Source: QYOJ01 sp964616825
GTDB lineage: Bacteria; Bacteroidota; Bacteroidia; Bacteroidales; FEN-979
Reading direction: 5' to 3'
Assembly: GCA_964616825.1 (NCBI GenBank)
Contig: CAZTSX010000002.1
Span: 1-64,000, forward strand
Length of the DNA: 64,000 nt
The translations under genes were made by a program, and so were the position numbers. Below are positions 51,634 to 62,400 of the stretch, piece after piece. Position 1 is the first letter of the stretch. Each line of letters opens with the position of its first letter. A model generated the notes under the pieces. The model searched no databases. It had not been told where the DNA came from and saw only the letters and a program-made list of their open reading frames with translations.

Positions 51634-54600
51634 CTACCGTTCTTTCTCAAAAACATCAACTTCCCGAAAATATACCGGGCCGTGGCCTGATTTTTCACTG
51701 ATAAACATCAGGTAGCGGAACCTGTTGGGTTGATCGGAGAGGATCCGGTACAAGGCAGCTCCCTTGCCCCAGACATTGATTGCTCTGGGAAAGGTAATGA
51801 AGGTCCAACCCCCCTCTTTCGGATCACCTGTAAATTCAGGTGTTCCTTCCCCGGTCCGGCCCCAGACAGAGAACCATTGACGGCCCCGGGCAACATCCGA
51901 TGCAGTGAAGATATGCAAGCTGTCAATATCGATCTCTTTCTGCAGGTCCATGACCAGACGGCCTTCACCTTCAGAAGTCCAGGTATCGCGAATCAGGTCA
52001 CCTGGCATGAGATCATACATTCCATTGCAGACCATCGAAACCGATACTGGTACCCATGACTCTGTACCAGGATCTTTCTCACTGCTTATATAGAAGGTAG
52101 TCACTCCGTTGGGCAGGTGGATATCGGCATAATCCATGGTTGTCACGTTGAGGGGAAGTTCCTGAACGGTTCTCCGGTGAATAACATCCGTTGAGGAAAT
52201 TGGCTCAAGATCATCTGTTACATAGTGATCTTCAGCAAGAACCATCGGTTTTCGTCCGGTGAAATCGTCGTAAACCGGTTGTAAAAGTGTGATATCGTCG
52301 TAAGGATTATCGGCTAACGTCATCGCAAAAATCTTGACCGAAGGATCTTCCGGAAGCTGAATTGAACCCATGGATGAATCTACATCCAGTGCGTATTTGA
52401 AGATGTAACCGAACCTATATGGAAGATTGGCAGTGTCGTTGTGAAGATGCATCGTAAACCAGGCTACTTCATCGCGTTTGATAAATCCGGTTTCCATCCC
52501 TGTAACCTGGCCAAAACGGTCCCATTCCCGGTTGTCGAACTGCCCGATATTTCCGTTGAATGCCTGTACTGCGAAATCCTTCTTGCTGCGTCCCGCTCTG
52601 AAGATCCCGGAGGTGTCATGTTCAGCAGCAGCCAGGATATAGAGTTTGTTATACCGGCCTGTTTTGGGTATCAGGATCTTCTGTCCGTTGCAAGCCAGTG
52701 CATTTTTTTGGTTGCTATCATAGCTACCCAGTTCAAATAGAATTCCATCCACGAGGAGGTCCCCGGGAAAGTTTTCAGCCGGAAAAGTAAGCTGTTCCGC
52801 GCCAAAACCTCCTTCTTTTCTGTTGGTATCGGCAGAAACCACATCCTCATTGTAAATAAATACCATTGGAGTACAGACGGCTGGAGTCAATGAATCGTAG
52901 AACGATTTGACTTTTACTCGAAAGCTTTTCAATTCATATGGAGAGAGATTGAACCGGAGTATCCCTTTTTCCTGTGAGGTCTCTGCTATCTTTCTCTCTT
53001 GTCCGTCTACTTCACTTCCCGACAGGATCAGGCCCGGCAATGTCAATGTCACATCCGAAACAGATTCTCCGAAAAGTTCCTGGACACGGATGATCCATTC
53101 ATTGCCGCTCTCCTGTTTTTTCAGAGCCCGGATATCAACCTGAGAGGTATCAACAGAAGCGAGAGAGATCGACTTCCCGAGAAATCCAGGATGGGAGGAG
53201 GCCTCGAAAGCAATGAATGGTTGATTGACCGCTCTTCCCTGCCACTCTGATAATCCGGTACGCCAATCACCGGCATGCCCGTAAATACCGTATGAGAATT
53301 CATGGATCCCCCAATCCTGTGTCGCCTGGTCGTGAAATGCATTGGTCGTTGGCGTATAGAGAAGAGTGAGGCGGAGGGTAGAGTCGTTGGGCATATCTGA
53401 TCCGAACTTGCAATCTTCGAGGATGGTTACGCCAAATTTCCCCGACCGGTCGGTGAGGTCGAACCATTCCCGGGAGGGGACTTCATATTTCTTGGCATGA
53501 TTGATAGGGCGTTCGATGGTGCCAAGCCCCAGGTTATAGGTTGCGTGGTCGTTCGCTGCCGTGAGCGGAAACGTCGCTTTCAGGCTGACTCCTCTGGTTT
53601 GCCACGTCACCTCATTGCGAATCATGATCCGCTTGCCTGCCTCTCCAGCCGCCAGCTGGATCCACTGTGTGAAAGTGGAATTCCGGCTCTGACGCTGCAG
53701 TTTATAGGTTGCTCTCACCGGTCCACTCTCAATGAGAGTGGTTTTTACAGGGCCTTCCACATAGCCTGTTGGAGGCTGCTGGCGTTCATCCCAATCCATG
53801 TTCCATGCCGGCCAATGGGAGGGATGCTCCTTCAGAAACGCCAGTTGCAGATCTCCGGAGAGCAACTCGTTGTCGAGTTGCTTATCCACGATACTGTAAA
53901 TGTCGCCACTGGTGTTGATCAGGATCCGGTAAGAGTCGTTCTCCAGCGTCAGGCGACCGGTACGCAAATTTGTTGTAACCACTGATGGTTTTTTCGTAGG
54001 CTGGATATCAAAAATGGCAAGGCCCAGCGAAGGAACCTGTGCAAGGAAGAGAAGGTGGAGTGTGGTTTTTGAAGATGAGACCACCTGTGATGGAACCTCA
54101 ATACTATCAGGACCAATGACGTTGACATAATCGGGTGTGCCATCGGGGTAATTGAGATGAACCTCTACCACATCTTCGCGTTCGATCGAAACGGGGTTGT
54201 AAACGGCAACCGGGACTCCCATGCTGCGGGTGTCCATCGCCCGGATCACAGCACCGGCTGAGCTCCTCAGCACCGACGCGAAGATATTCATCGCCAGCAC
54301 CTCTTCATTCCAGGCATACTCATACGCCGGGGGGATGGATGTGCCTGGAAGGATGTCGTGCATCTGGCAACCCAGTACCAGCCACCAGGCCTGGTTCAAA
54401 CGCTCTTTCGGGTAAGGAATAGCGCCCAGGTAGTTGGCCATCACCGCCAGGGGTTCAGCTGCCTGTGCCAGCAGTTCGTTTTTCCGGTTCCAACGCTTCA
54501 TGTATGCTTGCGATGTGATCGATCCGGCGGAGTGTTCGGTGAGCAACAGATCCCCCGAATAGACCGGCAGGCTTGTTACCTGTTCCGGAGTCAGATCGCG

Positions 54601-55464
54601 GAAAAGTTGGTCACTGGAGCTGAGGTAGACCTGGATCTTGCTGTCGGATTCATACAGGCTCTCCACTGCATTCTGAACATCTTCTTCACGCGGAGCTCCA
54701 CCAACATCTCCTACGCCATAGTAGCGGAAGTCAGCATAAACGCCATACTTTTTGCCATTCTCCAGTACACGTGACGACCAGAATGTGGATGTATCAAGCC
54801 TGGATTGGATCCGTCCTGTATACGTGGTCGCATTTAAAGCCGACACGATTCCCTCTCCATCAGGGCCTACCCAATTTCCTATATTGAAAGGGATTCCAAC
54901 TGCAGATCCCCATCCCAGTTTCTGTGTGGAGAAACCTTTCAGTCCGCAATGATTGAGTACACTCGGGAAATGTGCCTGAAAGCCAAAACAGTCTGGAAGC
55001 ATGAAATCCACGCTCTCCTTTCCAAATTCCGACCTGAAATAGTTGTTACCATAAAGAACCTGCCGGATGATGGATTCAGGAGAGGGGACATTGGGATCGC
55101 ATTCATCAACAGAAGAACCGGATACAAACCATCGGTTGCGATGGATCCATTTCTTCAACTCCCTGTATCTTACTGGATAGTACTCCTTCATCATCTGGTA
55201 CCTCCTGGCACCGGTGAAATTGAACACATAATCGGGATAGGTGATCAGCCGGTCGAAATTATCATCCAGAGTAGATTTCAGGTACGTATTAATTGTAGTT
55301 TCATAGTCCCATCTCCATTCGGTGTCGAGATGAGCATATCCGACCGTATAAAGTACAGGTGTTTGAGAAAGGTCATATTTAGGATTTGTTTGAGAATGGG
55401 AGGAAAGTGAGATACACAATCCAAGCCACAGCATGGCGCTGATCAGATAAAGTCGGGCTCTCAT
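51634..55464 (-). CDS. Secreted GH38-type alpha-mannosidase
   Basis: A 1276-residue protein with a signal peptide (RARLYLISAMLWLGLCISLSS). The GH38 N-terminal catalytic domain has VGYAHLDTEWRWDYE (about 40, zinc-binding His and Asp) and MLPDCFGFQAHFPSVL (about 172). The catalytic Asp expected in this fold is likely in the latter. A long beta-sandwich C-terminus follows, including a discoidin-like stretch (DTSGIFRAGRS region onward). It would trim mannose from glycans in the periplasm or outside. No other glycan genes adjoin it. Start at 55464 gives the signal peptide. Confidence 0.88.
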   Translation of the reverse strand: MRARLYLISAMLWLGLCISLSSHSQTNPKYDLSQTPVLYTVGYAHLDTEWRWDYETTINTYLKSTLDDNFDRLITYPDYVFNFTGARRYQMMKEYYPVRYRELKKWIHRNRWFVSGSSVDECDPNVPSPESIIRQVLYGNNYFRSEFGKESVDFMLPDCFGFQAHFPSVLNHCGLKGFSTQKLGWGSAVGIPFNIGNWVGPDGEGIVSALNATTYTGRIQSRLDTSTFWSSRVLENGKKYGVYADFRYYGVGDVGGAPREEDVQNAVESLYESDSKIQVYLSSSDQLFRDLTPEQVTSLPVYSGDLLLTEHSAGSITSQAYMKRWNRKNELLAQAAEPLAVMANYLGAIPYPKERLNQAWWLVLGCQMHDILPGTSIPPAYEYAWNEEVLAMNIFASVLRSSAGAVIRAMDTRSMGVPVAVYNPVSIEREDVVEVHLNYPDGTPDYVNVIGPDSIEVPSQVVSSSKTTLHLLFLAQVPSLGLAIFDIQPTKKPSVVTTNLRTGRLTLENDSYRILINTSGDIYSIVDKQLDNELLSGDLQLAFLKEHPSHWPAWNMDWDERQQPPTGYVEGPVKTTLIESGPVRATYKLQRQSRNSTFTQWIQLAAGEAGKRIMIRNEVTWQTRGVSLKATFPLTAANDHATYNLGLGTIERPINHAKKYEVPSREWFDLTDRSGKFGVTILEDCKFGSDMPNDSTLRLTLLYTPTTNAFHDQATQDWGIHEFSYGIYGHAGDWRTGLSEWQGRAVNQPFIAFEASSHPGFLGKSISLASVDTSQVDIRALKKQESGNEWIIRVQELFGESVSDVTLTLPGLILSGSEVDGQERKIAETSQEKGILRFNLSPYELKSFRVKVKSFYDSLTPAVCTPMVFIYNEDVVSADTNRKEGGFGAEQLTFPAENFPGDLLVDGILFELGSYDSNQKNALACNGQKILIPKTGRYNKLYILAAAEHDTSGIFRAGRSKKDFAVQAFNGNIGQFDNREWDRFGQVTGMETGFIKRDEVAWFTMHLHNDTANLPYRFGYIFKYALDVDSSMGSIQLPEDPSVKIFAMTLADNPYDDITLLQPVYDDFTGRKPMVLAEDHYVTDDLEPISSTDVIHRRTVQELPLNVTTMDYADIHLPNGVTTFYISSEKDPGTESWVPVSVSMVCNGMYDLMPGDLIRDTWTSEGEGRLVMDLQKEIDIDSLHIFTASDVARGRQWFSVWGRTGEGTPEFTGDPKEGGWTFITFPRAINVWGKGAALYRILSDQPNRFRYLMFISEKSGHGPVYFREVDVFEKER

Positions 55465-55560
55465 GGTGAAAAATTTAGTGTAAATGTAATAAAACCGCAA
55501 AATTTCCGAAATTTGCCGGACAATTAAATTAACAATCAATAAATTAAGGAGAAATACAAC

Positions 55561-56661
55561 ATGAGAAACGTAGTTATTTTACTGATCGCTTTTATGATCG
55601 TGACAGCTTGTACTCACACAGACCGGTACATGATCACCGGTACTGTCGACGGAGTAGATTCCGTGATGGTCTTTATGAAAAAGCGGGATGCCGGAAAATG
55701 GATCAATGTGGATTCAGCTGAACTGGTTGCCGGGAAATTTACCTTTACCGGAACCATTGAAAGCCCCGAAATGTACTATATCACTGTAAGTGAAAAGAAT
55801 ATCAGAATGCCTTTTTTCATCGAAAACTCGGATATAGAGGTGACGATTACTGTCGATAGTGTACTGACGACTGACATAAAAGGGTCAGCTGCCCAGGATG
55901 TTTATAAAGAGTATATTGCTCATAGTGAACCCATCAATAATGAAATGAGGGCTATCTATAAGGAGTACCGGAAGGCAAAAGAAGCTGATGATGAAGCAGG
56001 TATCGACCGGGCGGATTCTTTGTATGAAATAGCGGAAGCCCAAAAGACAGAGCTGATCGTTCAGTTCGCGAGAGAGCATACAACCAGTGTTGTAGCCCCT
56101 TACCTGATCCTGCGAAATGCCTACCAGTTTGAACTGCCTGAACTGGAGGAGATATGTTTGGTATTTGACACCAACATGAGCGGTTCATCCTATTACGATA
56201 AATTGATGGATCGGGTAGAAATCCTGAGATCTGTACAGATCGGCCAACCTGCACCCGATTTTACACAGAATGACACAGCCGGAAATCCACTGACATTATC
56301 CTCTCTGAAAGGGAAATACCTGCTGGTCGACTTCTGGGCATCCTGGTGCAGTCCTTGCCGGACAGAGAATCCAAACGTGGTTGAAGCCTGGAAGAAATAT
56401 CACAAGAAAGGATTTGATATCCTGGGTGTTTCACTCGACAGGAATAGGGATAAATGGATTGAAGCGATTGATAAAGATGATCTGACCTGGAATCACGTTT
56501 CTGATCTGCAGTACTGGAGCAACGCCGCAGCTAAGCTTTACGGTGTTAATTTGATTCCTGCCAACGTGTTGCTTGATCCAGAAGGAATTATCATTGGCCG
56601 TAATCTGAAAGGAGAAGACCTGCAACTTGAACTGGAAGGGATTTTGGGACCTGCTAAATAA
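55561..56661 (+). CDS. Thioredoxin-like lipoprotein with DUF4369-like N-terminus
   Basis: A 366-residue protein with a lipoprotein signal (MRNVVILLIAFMIVTAC). The N-terminal half (about 22-130) is a DUF4369-like beta domain (MITGTVDGVDSVMVFMKKR). The C-terminal half (about 225-360) is a TlpA/AhpC-type thioredoxin fold with the active site WASWCSPCRTENP. It probably reduces disulfides in the periplasm. The following gene is a paralogue with a different active site, so the pair may be coexpressed. Confidence 0.9.
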   Translation: MRNVVILLIAFMIVTACTHTDRYMITGTVDGVDSVMVFMKKRDAGKWINVDSAELVAGKFTFTGTIESPEMYYITVSEKNIRMPFFIENSDIEVTITVDSVLTTDIKGSAAQDVYKEYIAHSEPINNEMRAIYKEYRKAKEADDEAGIDRADSLYEIAEAQKTELIVQFAREHTTSVVAPYLILRNAYQFELPELEEICLVFDTNMSGSSYYDKLMDRVEILRSVQIGQPAPDFTQNDTAGNPLTLSSLKGKYLLVDFWASWCSPCRTENPNVVEAWKKYHKKGFDILGVSLDRNRDKWIEAIDKDDLTWNHVSDLQYWSNAAAKLYGVNLIPANVLLDPEGIIIGRNLKGEDLQLELEGILGPAK

Positions 56662-56683
56662 CTGTAATTTGAACACGTCAACC

Positions 56684-58057
56684 ATGAAGAGACGATTGCT
56701 ATTCCTCATGCTGCTTGGGCCATTCTTCGGGTTAGCCCAAACAACGTATAATCTGAGCGGACAGATAGATGGGTTGAATAAGGAGACTATTTATCTCCTG
56801 AATTTTTATGGAGAGAAAAACACCTTGATTGACTCTACACAAACAGATCCTTCAGGAGCATTTTCATTCTCTATGCCTGCTACATTGGCAACCGGTATGT
56901 ATAGACTTAACTGGGGAAAGGAGAAGTTTCTCGACCTGATTTTCAACAAGGAAAATATCGACATCCATACTCATGTTGATTCCCCGGGTGATAGTTTACA
57001 AATCCTGGAGTCTGTTGAAAATACGATCTATTACGACTTCATGATTTTCGACCGAACCAACCAGATGAAGCTGGAGCTGATCCAGCCTATTGTCGATTAT
57101 TATCCAACTCAGAATCTTTTTTATTATCAGGCTGTAGTTGAATTTGAAGGGATTCAGCTGGCACAAATTGGGATGCTGGATTCGTTGAAGAAGCGTTTCA
57201 ATAAATCCTATGCGATTGACATTGTGGAGTTATATAAAACGCCCTATCTATCCACATCGATATCCCCAGAAAATCGCTTGACATACCTGAAACAGCACTA
57301 TTTCGACAACGTAAATTTCAACGACACAGCCCTCTTAAGGAGTAACGCCTGGGCCAACAAGTCGATTTCATACCTCGGTCTTTACGGCGACTCCCGATTA
57401 AATCAAAAGCAGCTGGAAGCGGAATTTATCAAAGCTACTACGATCATCCTCTCTGCCGCCAGTGAGAATCCGGAGGTTTTCAAATTCATACTCGACTATC
57501 TCGTTAGCGGATTTGACAAATACCACTTTGAGGATGTAATCACCTATATCGCTGAAAATTTCCAGGATCCTTTTGCATGTGAAGATCCGGAAAGAAAATC
57601 GGAATTGCAGAAGAAGCTTGATACGTTTAAGAAAATTGCGATCGGTCAGCCGGCACCCGACTTTGCAATCCCGGATAAAAGTGGAAATTCCATCAGGTTA
57701 TCGGAGATACCCTCCCCATACACCTTACTTATCTTCTGGGCAAGTGATTGTCCGCATTGTATCAGTCTGCTTCCAAAAGTCAAAGCGATATACGAAGCAC
57801 AGGACCCGAAGTTAATGGAGGTACTGGCAGTTTCAATCGACACCAGCCGCACCTATTGGATGTCGGTCGTGGATGGAGAACAGCTGGAATGGATCAACGC
57901 GTCTGAGCTGAAAGGCTTCGACAGCGAATACGCCGACCTGTACAACATCTACGCCACTCCAACCATGTTCCTTCTCGATAAAGATAAAATCATCTTGTCG
58001 AAACCGATCAGCTACAGGGAGCTGGAGATCGCTTTGCGGGAAAACAAACTACTTTAA
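56684..58057 (+). CDS. Secreted thioredoxin-like protein with CPHC active site
   Basis: A 457-residue protein with a signal peptide (RRLLFLMLLGPFFGLAQ), a DUF4369-like N-terminus and a helical middle region of the type seen in Bacteroidota TlpA relatives. The C-terminal thioredoxin domain (about 335-455) has the active site FWASDCPHCISLLP: CPHC instead of the more usual CxPC. CPHC is also found in DsbA-type oxidases, though here it is in a TlpA fold. It lies 22 bases downstream of the preceding gene; likely the same operon. Confidence 0.88.
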   Translation: MKRRLLFLMLLGPFFGLAQTTYNLSGQIDGLNKETIYLLNFYGEKNTLIDSTQTDPSGAFSFSMPATLATGMYRLNWGKEKFLDLIFNKENIDIHTHVDSPGDSLQILESVENTIYYDFMIFDRTNQMKLELIQPIVDYYPTQNLFYYQAVVEFEGIQLAQIGMLDSLKKRFNKSYAIDIVELYKTPYLSTSISPENRLTYLKQHYFDNVNFNDTALLRSNAWANKSISYLGLYGDSRLNQKQLEAEFIKATTIILSAASENPEVFKFILDYLVSGFDKYHFEDVITYIAENFQDPFACEDPERKSELQKKLDTFKKIAIGQPAPDFAIPDKSGNSIRLSEIPSPYTLLIFWASDCPHCISLLPKVKAIYEAQDPKLMEVLAVSIDTSRTYWMSVVDGEQLEWINASELKGFDSEYADLYNIYATPTMFLLDKDKIILSKPISYRELEIALRENKLL

Positions 58058-58074
58058 CGTCTAAAATCTGAAAT

Positions 58075-58758
58075 CTACCTTTTCAACACTTTATCAAGTT
58101 CAACAACCCCTATTGTTGCTTTCTCCCTGATCACCGTTAAATTCATCATGTATCTATCTGGTTCTGCATTCGGATCTATCAGGAATTTTGGAATGTTATT
58201 TGGAGCATATTGGAGCAATCCCGCTGCGGGATATACCTGCAATGAGGTTCCGATTACTACCATAATGTCGGCTTTTTCAACGATAGAAGCGGCAATCGAA
58301 ATATTTGGGACCTCTTCTCCAAACCACACGATATGAGGCCTGAGTTGCGATCCCATTTTACAGGTGTCTCCTAATTTCAACTCCCAGCCATCAAGGATGT
58401 GGACGAGAGAAGGATTTGATGTTGACCGCACCTTTTTCAGCTCGCCATGGAGGTGAAGTATTTTTGTTGATCCGGCCTGTTCATGCAGATCGTCTACGTT
58501 CTGTGTAATGATCTCAACATCAAAGTCTTTTTCCAACTTTGCGAGAGCAATATGTGCTGCGTTGGGTTTAACCTCATACAACTGCTTCCGGCGCATGTTG
58601 TAGAAGTCAAGAACCAGCTGGGGATCACGCGCCCAGGCAACCGGACTTGCGACCTCTTCGATCCGGTAAGTATTCCAGAGTCCATCGGCATCCCGGAAGG
58701 TTTTGATCCCGCTCTCGGCACTGATGCCGGCACCTGTTAACACGACAAGTTTTTTCAT
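58075..58758 (-). CDS. cobB: Sirtuin-type NAD-dependent deacylase without zinc cysteines
   Basis: A 227-residue sirtuin. The NAD-binding GAGISAESGIKTFRD (about 9-23), TQNVDDLHEQAG (about 93), the catalytic His in HLHGEL (about 111), and VIGTSLQVYPAAGL (about 177) are all present. The two CxxC pairs of the zinc ribbon expected after HGEL are absent; the stretch reads KKVRSTSNPSLVHILDGWELK. Such zinc-less forms are known in this group of bacteria. ATG 58758 gives the standard MKKLVVLTGAGIS start. Confidence 0.9.
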   Translation of the reverse strand: MKKLVVLTGAGISAESGIKTFRDADGLWNTYRIEEVASPVAWARDPQLVLDFYNMRRKQLYEVKPNAAHIALAKLEKDFDVEIITQNVDDLHEQAGSTKILHLHGELKKVRSTSNPSLVHILDGWELKLGDTCKMGSQLRPHIVWFGEEVPNISIAASIVEKADIMVVIGTSLQVYPAAGLLQYAPNNIPKFLIDPNAEPDRYMMNLTVIREKATIGVVELDKVLKR

Positions 58759-58798
58759 AGAGCTTGTTTTGTACAAATATCGTAAAAAGTTAGAAACT

Positions 58799-58832
58799 AG
58801 AAGCCAGTTCTTACTTCTAACATCTGGCTTCT
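58799..58832. repeat. Inverted repeat in the spacer between the sirtuin gene and ruvA
   Basis: AGAAGCCAG (58799-58807) and CTGGCTTCT (58824-58832) are perfect 9-bp inverted copies. The surrounding bases also read as heptamers (TTCTTAC, TTCTAAC, ATCTGGC, TTCTGGC). Confidence 0.6.
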
Positions 58833-58876
58833 GGCTTTTAATTCTTATATTTACTCCCTTTTAATAGGCCCTTCTC

Positions 58877-59461
58877 ATGTACGAGTATATCAAAGGAAAA
58901 CTGACAAACCGCAATCCGGCTTTTGCAGTCGTAGAAGCCAATGGCGTTGGATATCTTCTCAACATATCCCTGAATACTTACTCACAACTTCGGGAAGGAG
59001 AGCATTGTCATCTTTTCACACACCTTGTGGTCAGGGAAGATGCACAGATCCTGTTCGGTTTTTACGATCGCGATGAACGGGAGCTATTCCGGCAATTGAT
59101 CAGTGTTTCGGGAGTAGGCGCCAATACAGCAAGGATCATTTTATCATCCCTCTCTCCTCAGGAGGTGATCCAGGCGATCGGAACAGGAGATGCATTGTTA
59201 TTACAGAAAATTAAAGGCATTGGAGCAAAAACAGCTCAGCGGATCGTAGTTGACTTAAAAGACAAGGTTGCCAAAGGCCTTGTTCCGCAAGAAAATTTAG
59301 GATTTTTACACAATACTAAAAAGGAAGAAGCGTTATCTGGTTTAATAATTCTGGGCTTTCCGAAGATGCTTGCAGAAAAAGCATTAACCAAAATCATTGA
59401 AAAGGATGGCACAGATTTAACAGTAGAAGAGCTGATCAAACTGGCGCTCAAAATGCTTTAA
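58877..59461 (+). CDS. ruvA: Holliday junction branch-migration protein RuvA
   Basis: RuvA binds four-way junctions and loads RuvB. The 194-residue protein has the N-terminal OB domain (MYEYIKGKLTNRNPAFAVVEANGVGYLLNIS), two helix-hairpin-helix motifs (ISVSGVGANTARIIL and IKGIGAKTAQRIV, about 78 and 113) and the C-terminal RuvB-binding domain (SGLIILGFPKMLAEKAL). sprA starts 4 bases after its stop. Confidence 0.95.
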   Translation: MYEYIKGKLTNRNPAFAVVEANGVGYLLNISLNTYSQLREGEHCHLFTHLVVREDAQILFGFYDRDERELFRQLISVSGVGANTARIILSSLSPQEVIQAIGTGDALLLQKIKGIGAKTAQRIVVDLKDKVAKGLVPQENLGFLHNTKKEEALSGLIILGFPKMLAEKALTKIIEKDGTDLTVEELIKLALKML

Positions 59462-59465
59462 TTTG

Positions 59466-62400
59466 GTGAGGAAATTTACGTTTCTTTTTCTTGTCTTTTA
59501 TTGCCCGCTATTTTTGCGGGCATTGTCTGCTGATGGGAGCATCTTTGAGACCATGACCCTAGTGCCTGATACGACGGGTGGTGATACAAACTTGATCTAT
59601 CCCTTTACCAACCAGATGGTGGATCCCTCCAACACGAATATACACCCTCTTTACCTGCAGAATCCTTCAAACATCACTACTGAGATTCAATATGATCCCA
59701 CCACCAGGCAGTATGTAAAGATCTATAAGATCGGAGATCAGACTTACCGGATCCCGACGACCCTTTCGTTTGAAGATTTCCAGATAGAAGATATGGAGAG
59801 CATGGTATCGAGTTACTGGAAAGAGCGGTCGGAAGCAGCAAATCTAGAAAAATCCGGAGGACTGATCCCAAAAATCCATATCCCCGGGAAGTTTTTTGAG
59901 ACGATTTTCGGAAATAACACCGTTGATATCCGGCCACAGGGTTCAGCAGAAATCAAATTCGGGATCGTATCCAACAAACGCGACGATCCGGCACTCAACA
60001 CCAGGCAACGCAGGCAGACAAACTTTGACTTTGACATGCGGATCCAGATGAATGTCATCGCCAAAATCGGAGACAAGATCGAATTTCGGACCAGCTATAA
60101 TACGGAAGCAACGTTTGATTTTGAGAACAAACTCAAGTTGAAATATGAAGGGAAAGAGGATGAGATCATCCAGCTTATAGAAGCCGGCGATGTAAACATG
60201 CCTCTTTCGAGTACCCTGATCCGGGGAACGGAAGCGTTATTCGGGATTAAGACAAAGCTCAGATTTGGTCGGACTACAGTTACAGCTCTCTATTCACAGC
60301 AGAAGAGTGAGACCAAGAATATCACAGTTGAAGGCAATGCTCAAACAACAGAATTCAGCATCAGGGCTGATCAGTATGAAGAGAACAGGCACTTCTTTCT
60401 GGCCCAGTATTTCCGCGACCGTTACAAACAGACCTTAAGTAACCTGCCCATCATCAATACCAATGTCAACATCCTGAAGATCGAGGTTTGGGTGACTAAC
60501 ATCGGGGCTGCTATCACCGAAAACAGGAATATCGTTGCGTTCCAGGACCTCGGCGAGAACAACCCTTACAACACGCAAAATTTCCAGGGGATTCCAGGGC
60601 AGATCTATCCAACCAATGGCTCCAACACACTCTTCAACAGGATCATGCCAAACCCGGCAGATACGACCAAGGTCAGAAACATCAATGTGGTATCGGATTA
60701 CCTCAAGGGCCCTCCGTTCTTTCTTACCTCGGGGATCGATTTTGAAAAGGTGGAGAGCGCCCGAAAACTTCTTCCTACCGAATATACCTTCAACCCAAAA
60801 CTGGGCTTCATTTCGATCAACACCATGCTGAATTCTGACCAGATTCTGGGTGTTGCCTTTCAATACCAGCTGGTGGGTGATACAACGATTTATCAGGTTG
60901 GAGAGTTCTCTGATGAAGGGATCAACTCCCCTCAGTGTCTCATCGTAAAACTGCTGAAGAGCACAGCGCTGAATACCAGGATCCCAATGTGGAATCTGAT
61001 GATGAAGAATGTTTATCCACTGGGCGCTTACCAGATTCAACCAAACGACTTTACCCTTAACATCCTCTATTCGGGGAATGCCAATGGGGTACCTACAGCT
61101 TACCTGGAAGAGACGCGCGTCAAAGGAATCCCACTGATCAGGGTGCTGAATTTTGACAACCTTAACCAACAGCTGAATCCTCCTGGCGACGGGATGTTCG
61201 ACTTCATTGATAACGCTGCAACTAATGGTGGTACAATCCAATCCTCAAACGGAAGAGTCTTCTTCACGGTTCTGGAGCCGTTCGGACAAGACCTTCGGGA
61301 TTCGATTTTCGATCCGGCCGACCCGAAAGCATCTCTGGAGCTGGCTGATAAGTATTGTTACGATTCGCTTTATACTATGACTAAAACCATGGCGAAGCAA
61401 TATCCGGATAAGAACAAGTTTGTGCTGGAGGGATTCTATAAATCGACAACAGGCTCGGAGATCTCACTGAATGCCCTGAATGTTCCACAGGGATCTGTTC
61501 GCGTTTATGCCGGTGGGATCCTACTGACAGAAAATGTAGATTATACTGTCGACTATACACTGGGTCGTGTACGGATCATCAACGAAGGGGTCCTCAATTC
61601 CGGAACTCCGATCAACATTTCGCTCGAGAGTAATGAGATGTTTAATATTCAAACAAAACGTTTGATGGGAGCGAATGTTGATTTCAAGCTCAATAAAAAC
61701 TTCCAGATGGGGGCAACGATAATGAATTTAAATGAGCGCCCGTTGACCCTGAGAGTCAATTACGGAGACGAACCCATCTCCAACACGATCTGGGGTGTGA
61801 ATCTTACCTACCGGAAAGAGTCCCGCCTGCTGACACGGGTAATCGATGCGCTGCCGCTGATATCCACCAAAGCTGTATCCAGCATCGCGGTTGACGCAGA
61901 ATTTGCACACTTCATCCCAGGCCACTCCAAAGCAATTGGCAAGGCGGGTACTACCTATATCGACGATTTTGAAGGAGCCAAATCAACCATCGACCTGCGT
62001 AATATCGGAACATGGTTCCTGGCCAGCACACCACAGGGGCAACCCGAATTGAATATGTTCCCGGAAGCAGCACCCGGAACAGGACTGAAATATGGATTTA
62101 ACCGTGCGCAACTGGCATGGTATGTGGTTGATCCCCTTTTCTACGACAGGAATACCAGCCTCGTTCCATCAAACGTCAACAACACGGAACTCTCCAGGCA
62201 GTACGTCAGACAAATCTGGGAATCGGAAGTTTTCCCAAATAAAGAACCGTTGAATGGTGTTCCGGTGAACATGGCAGTCCTGAACATGGCCTATTATCCC
62301 GCTGAGAGGGGTAGTTACAACTACGATGTTTTGCCATCAGGATACTCCAAAGGGATGCAGGCAGATGGGTTCTTGAGTGAACCGGAATCCAGATGGGGAG

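Noticed and set aside
59502..59522. Intrinsic terminator between ruvA and sprA
   Set aside because: No T-run follows the stem, and it lies inside an open frame that encodes a convincing signal peptide.
60435..61241. 268-codon open frame on the minus strand inside sprA
   Set aside because: It lies wholly opposite a well-supported sprA reading frame, has no recognisable domain, and its composition is what the reverse of sprA would give.
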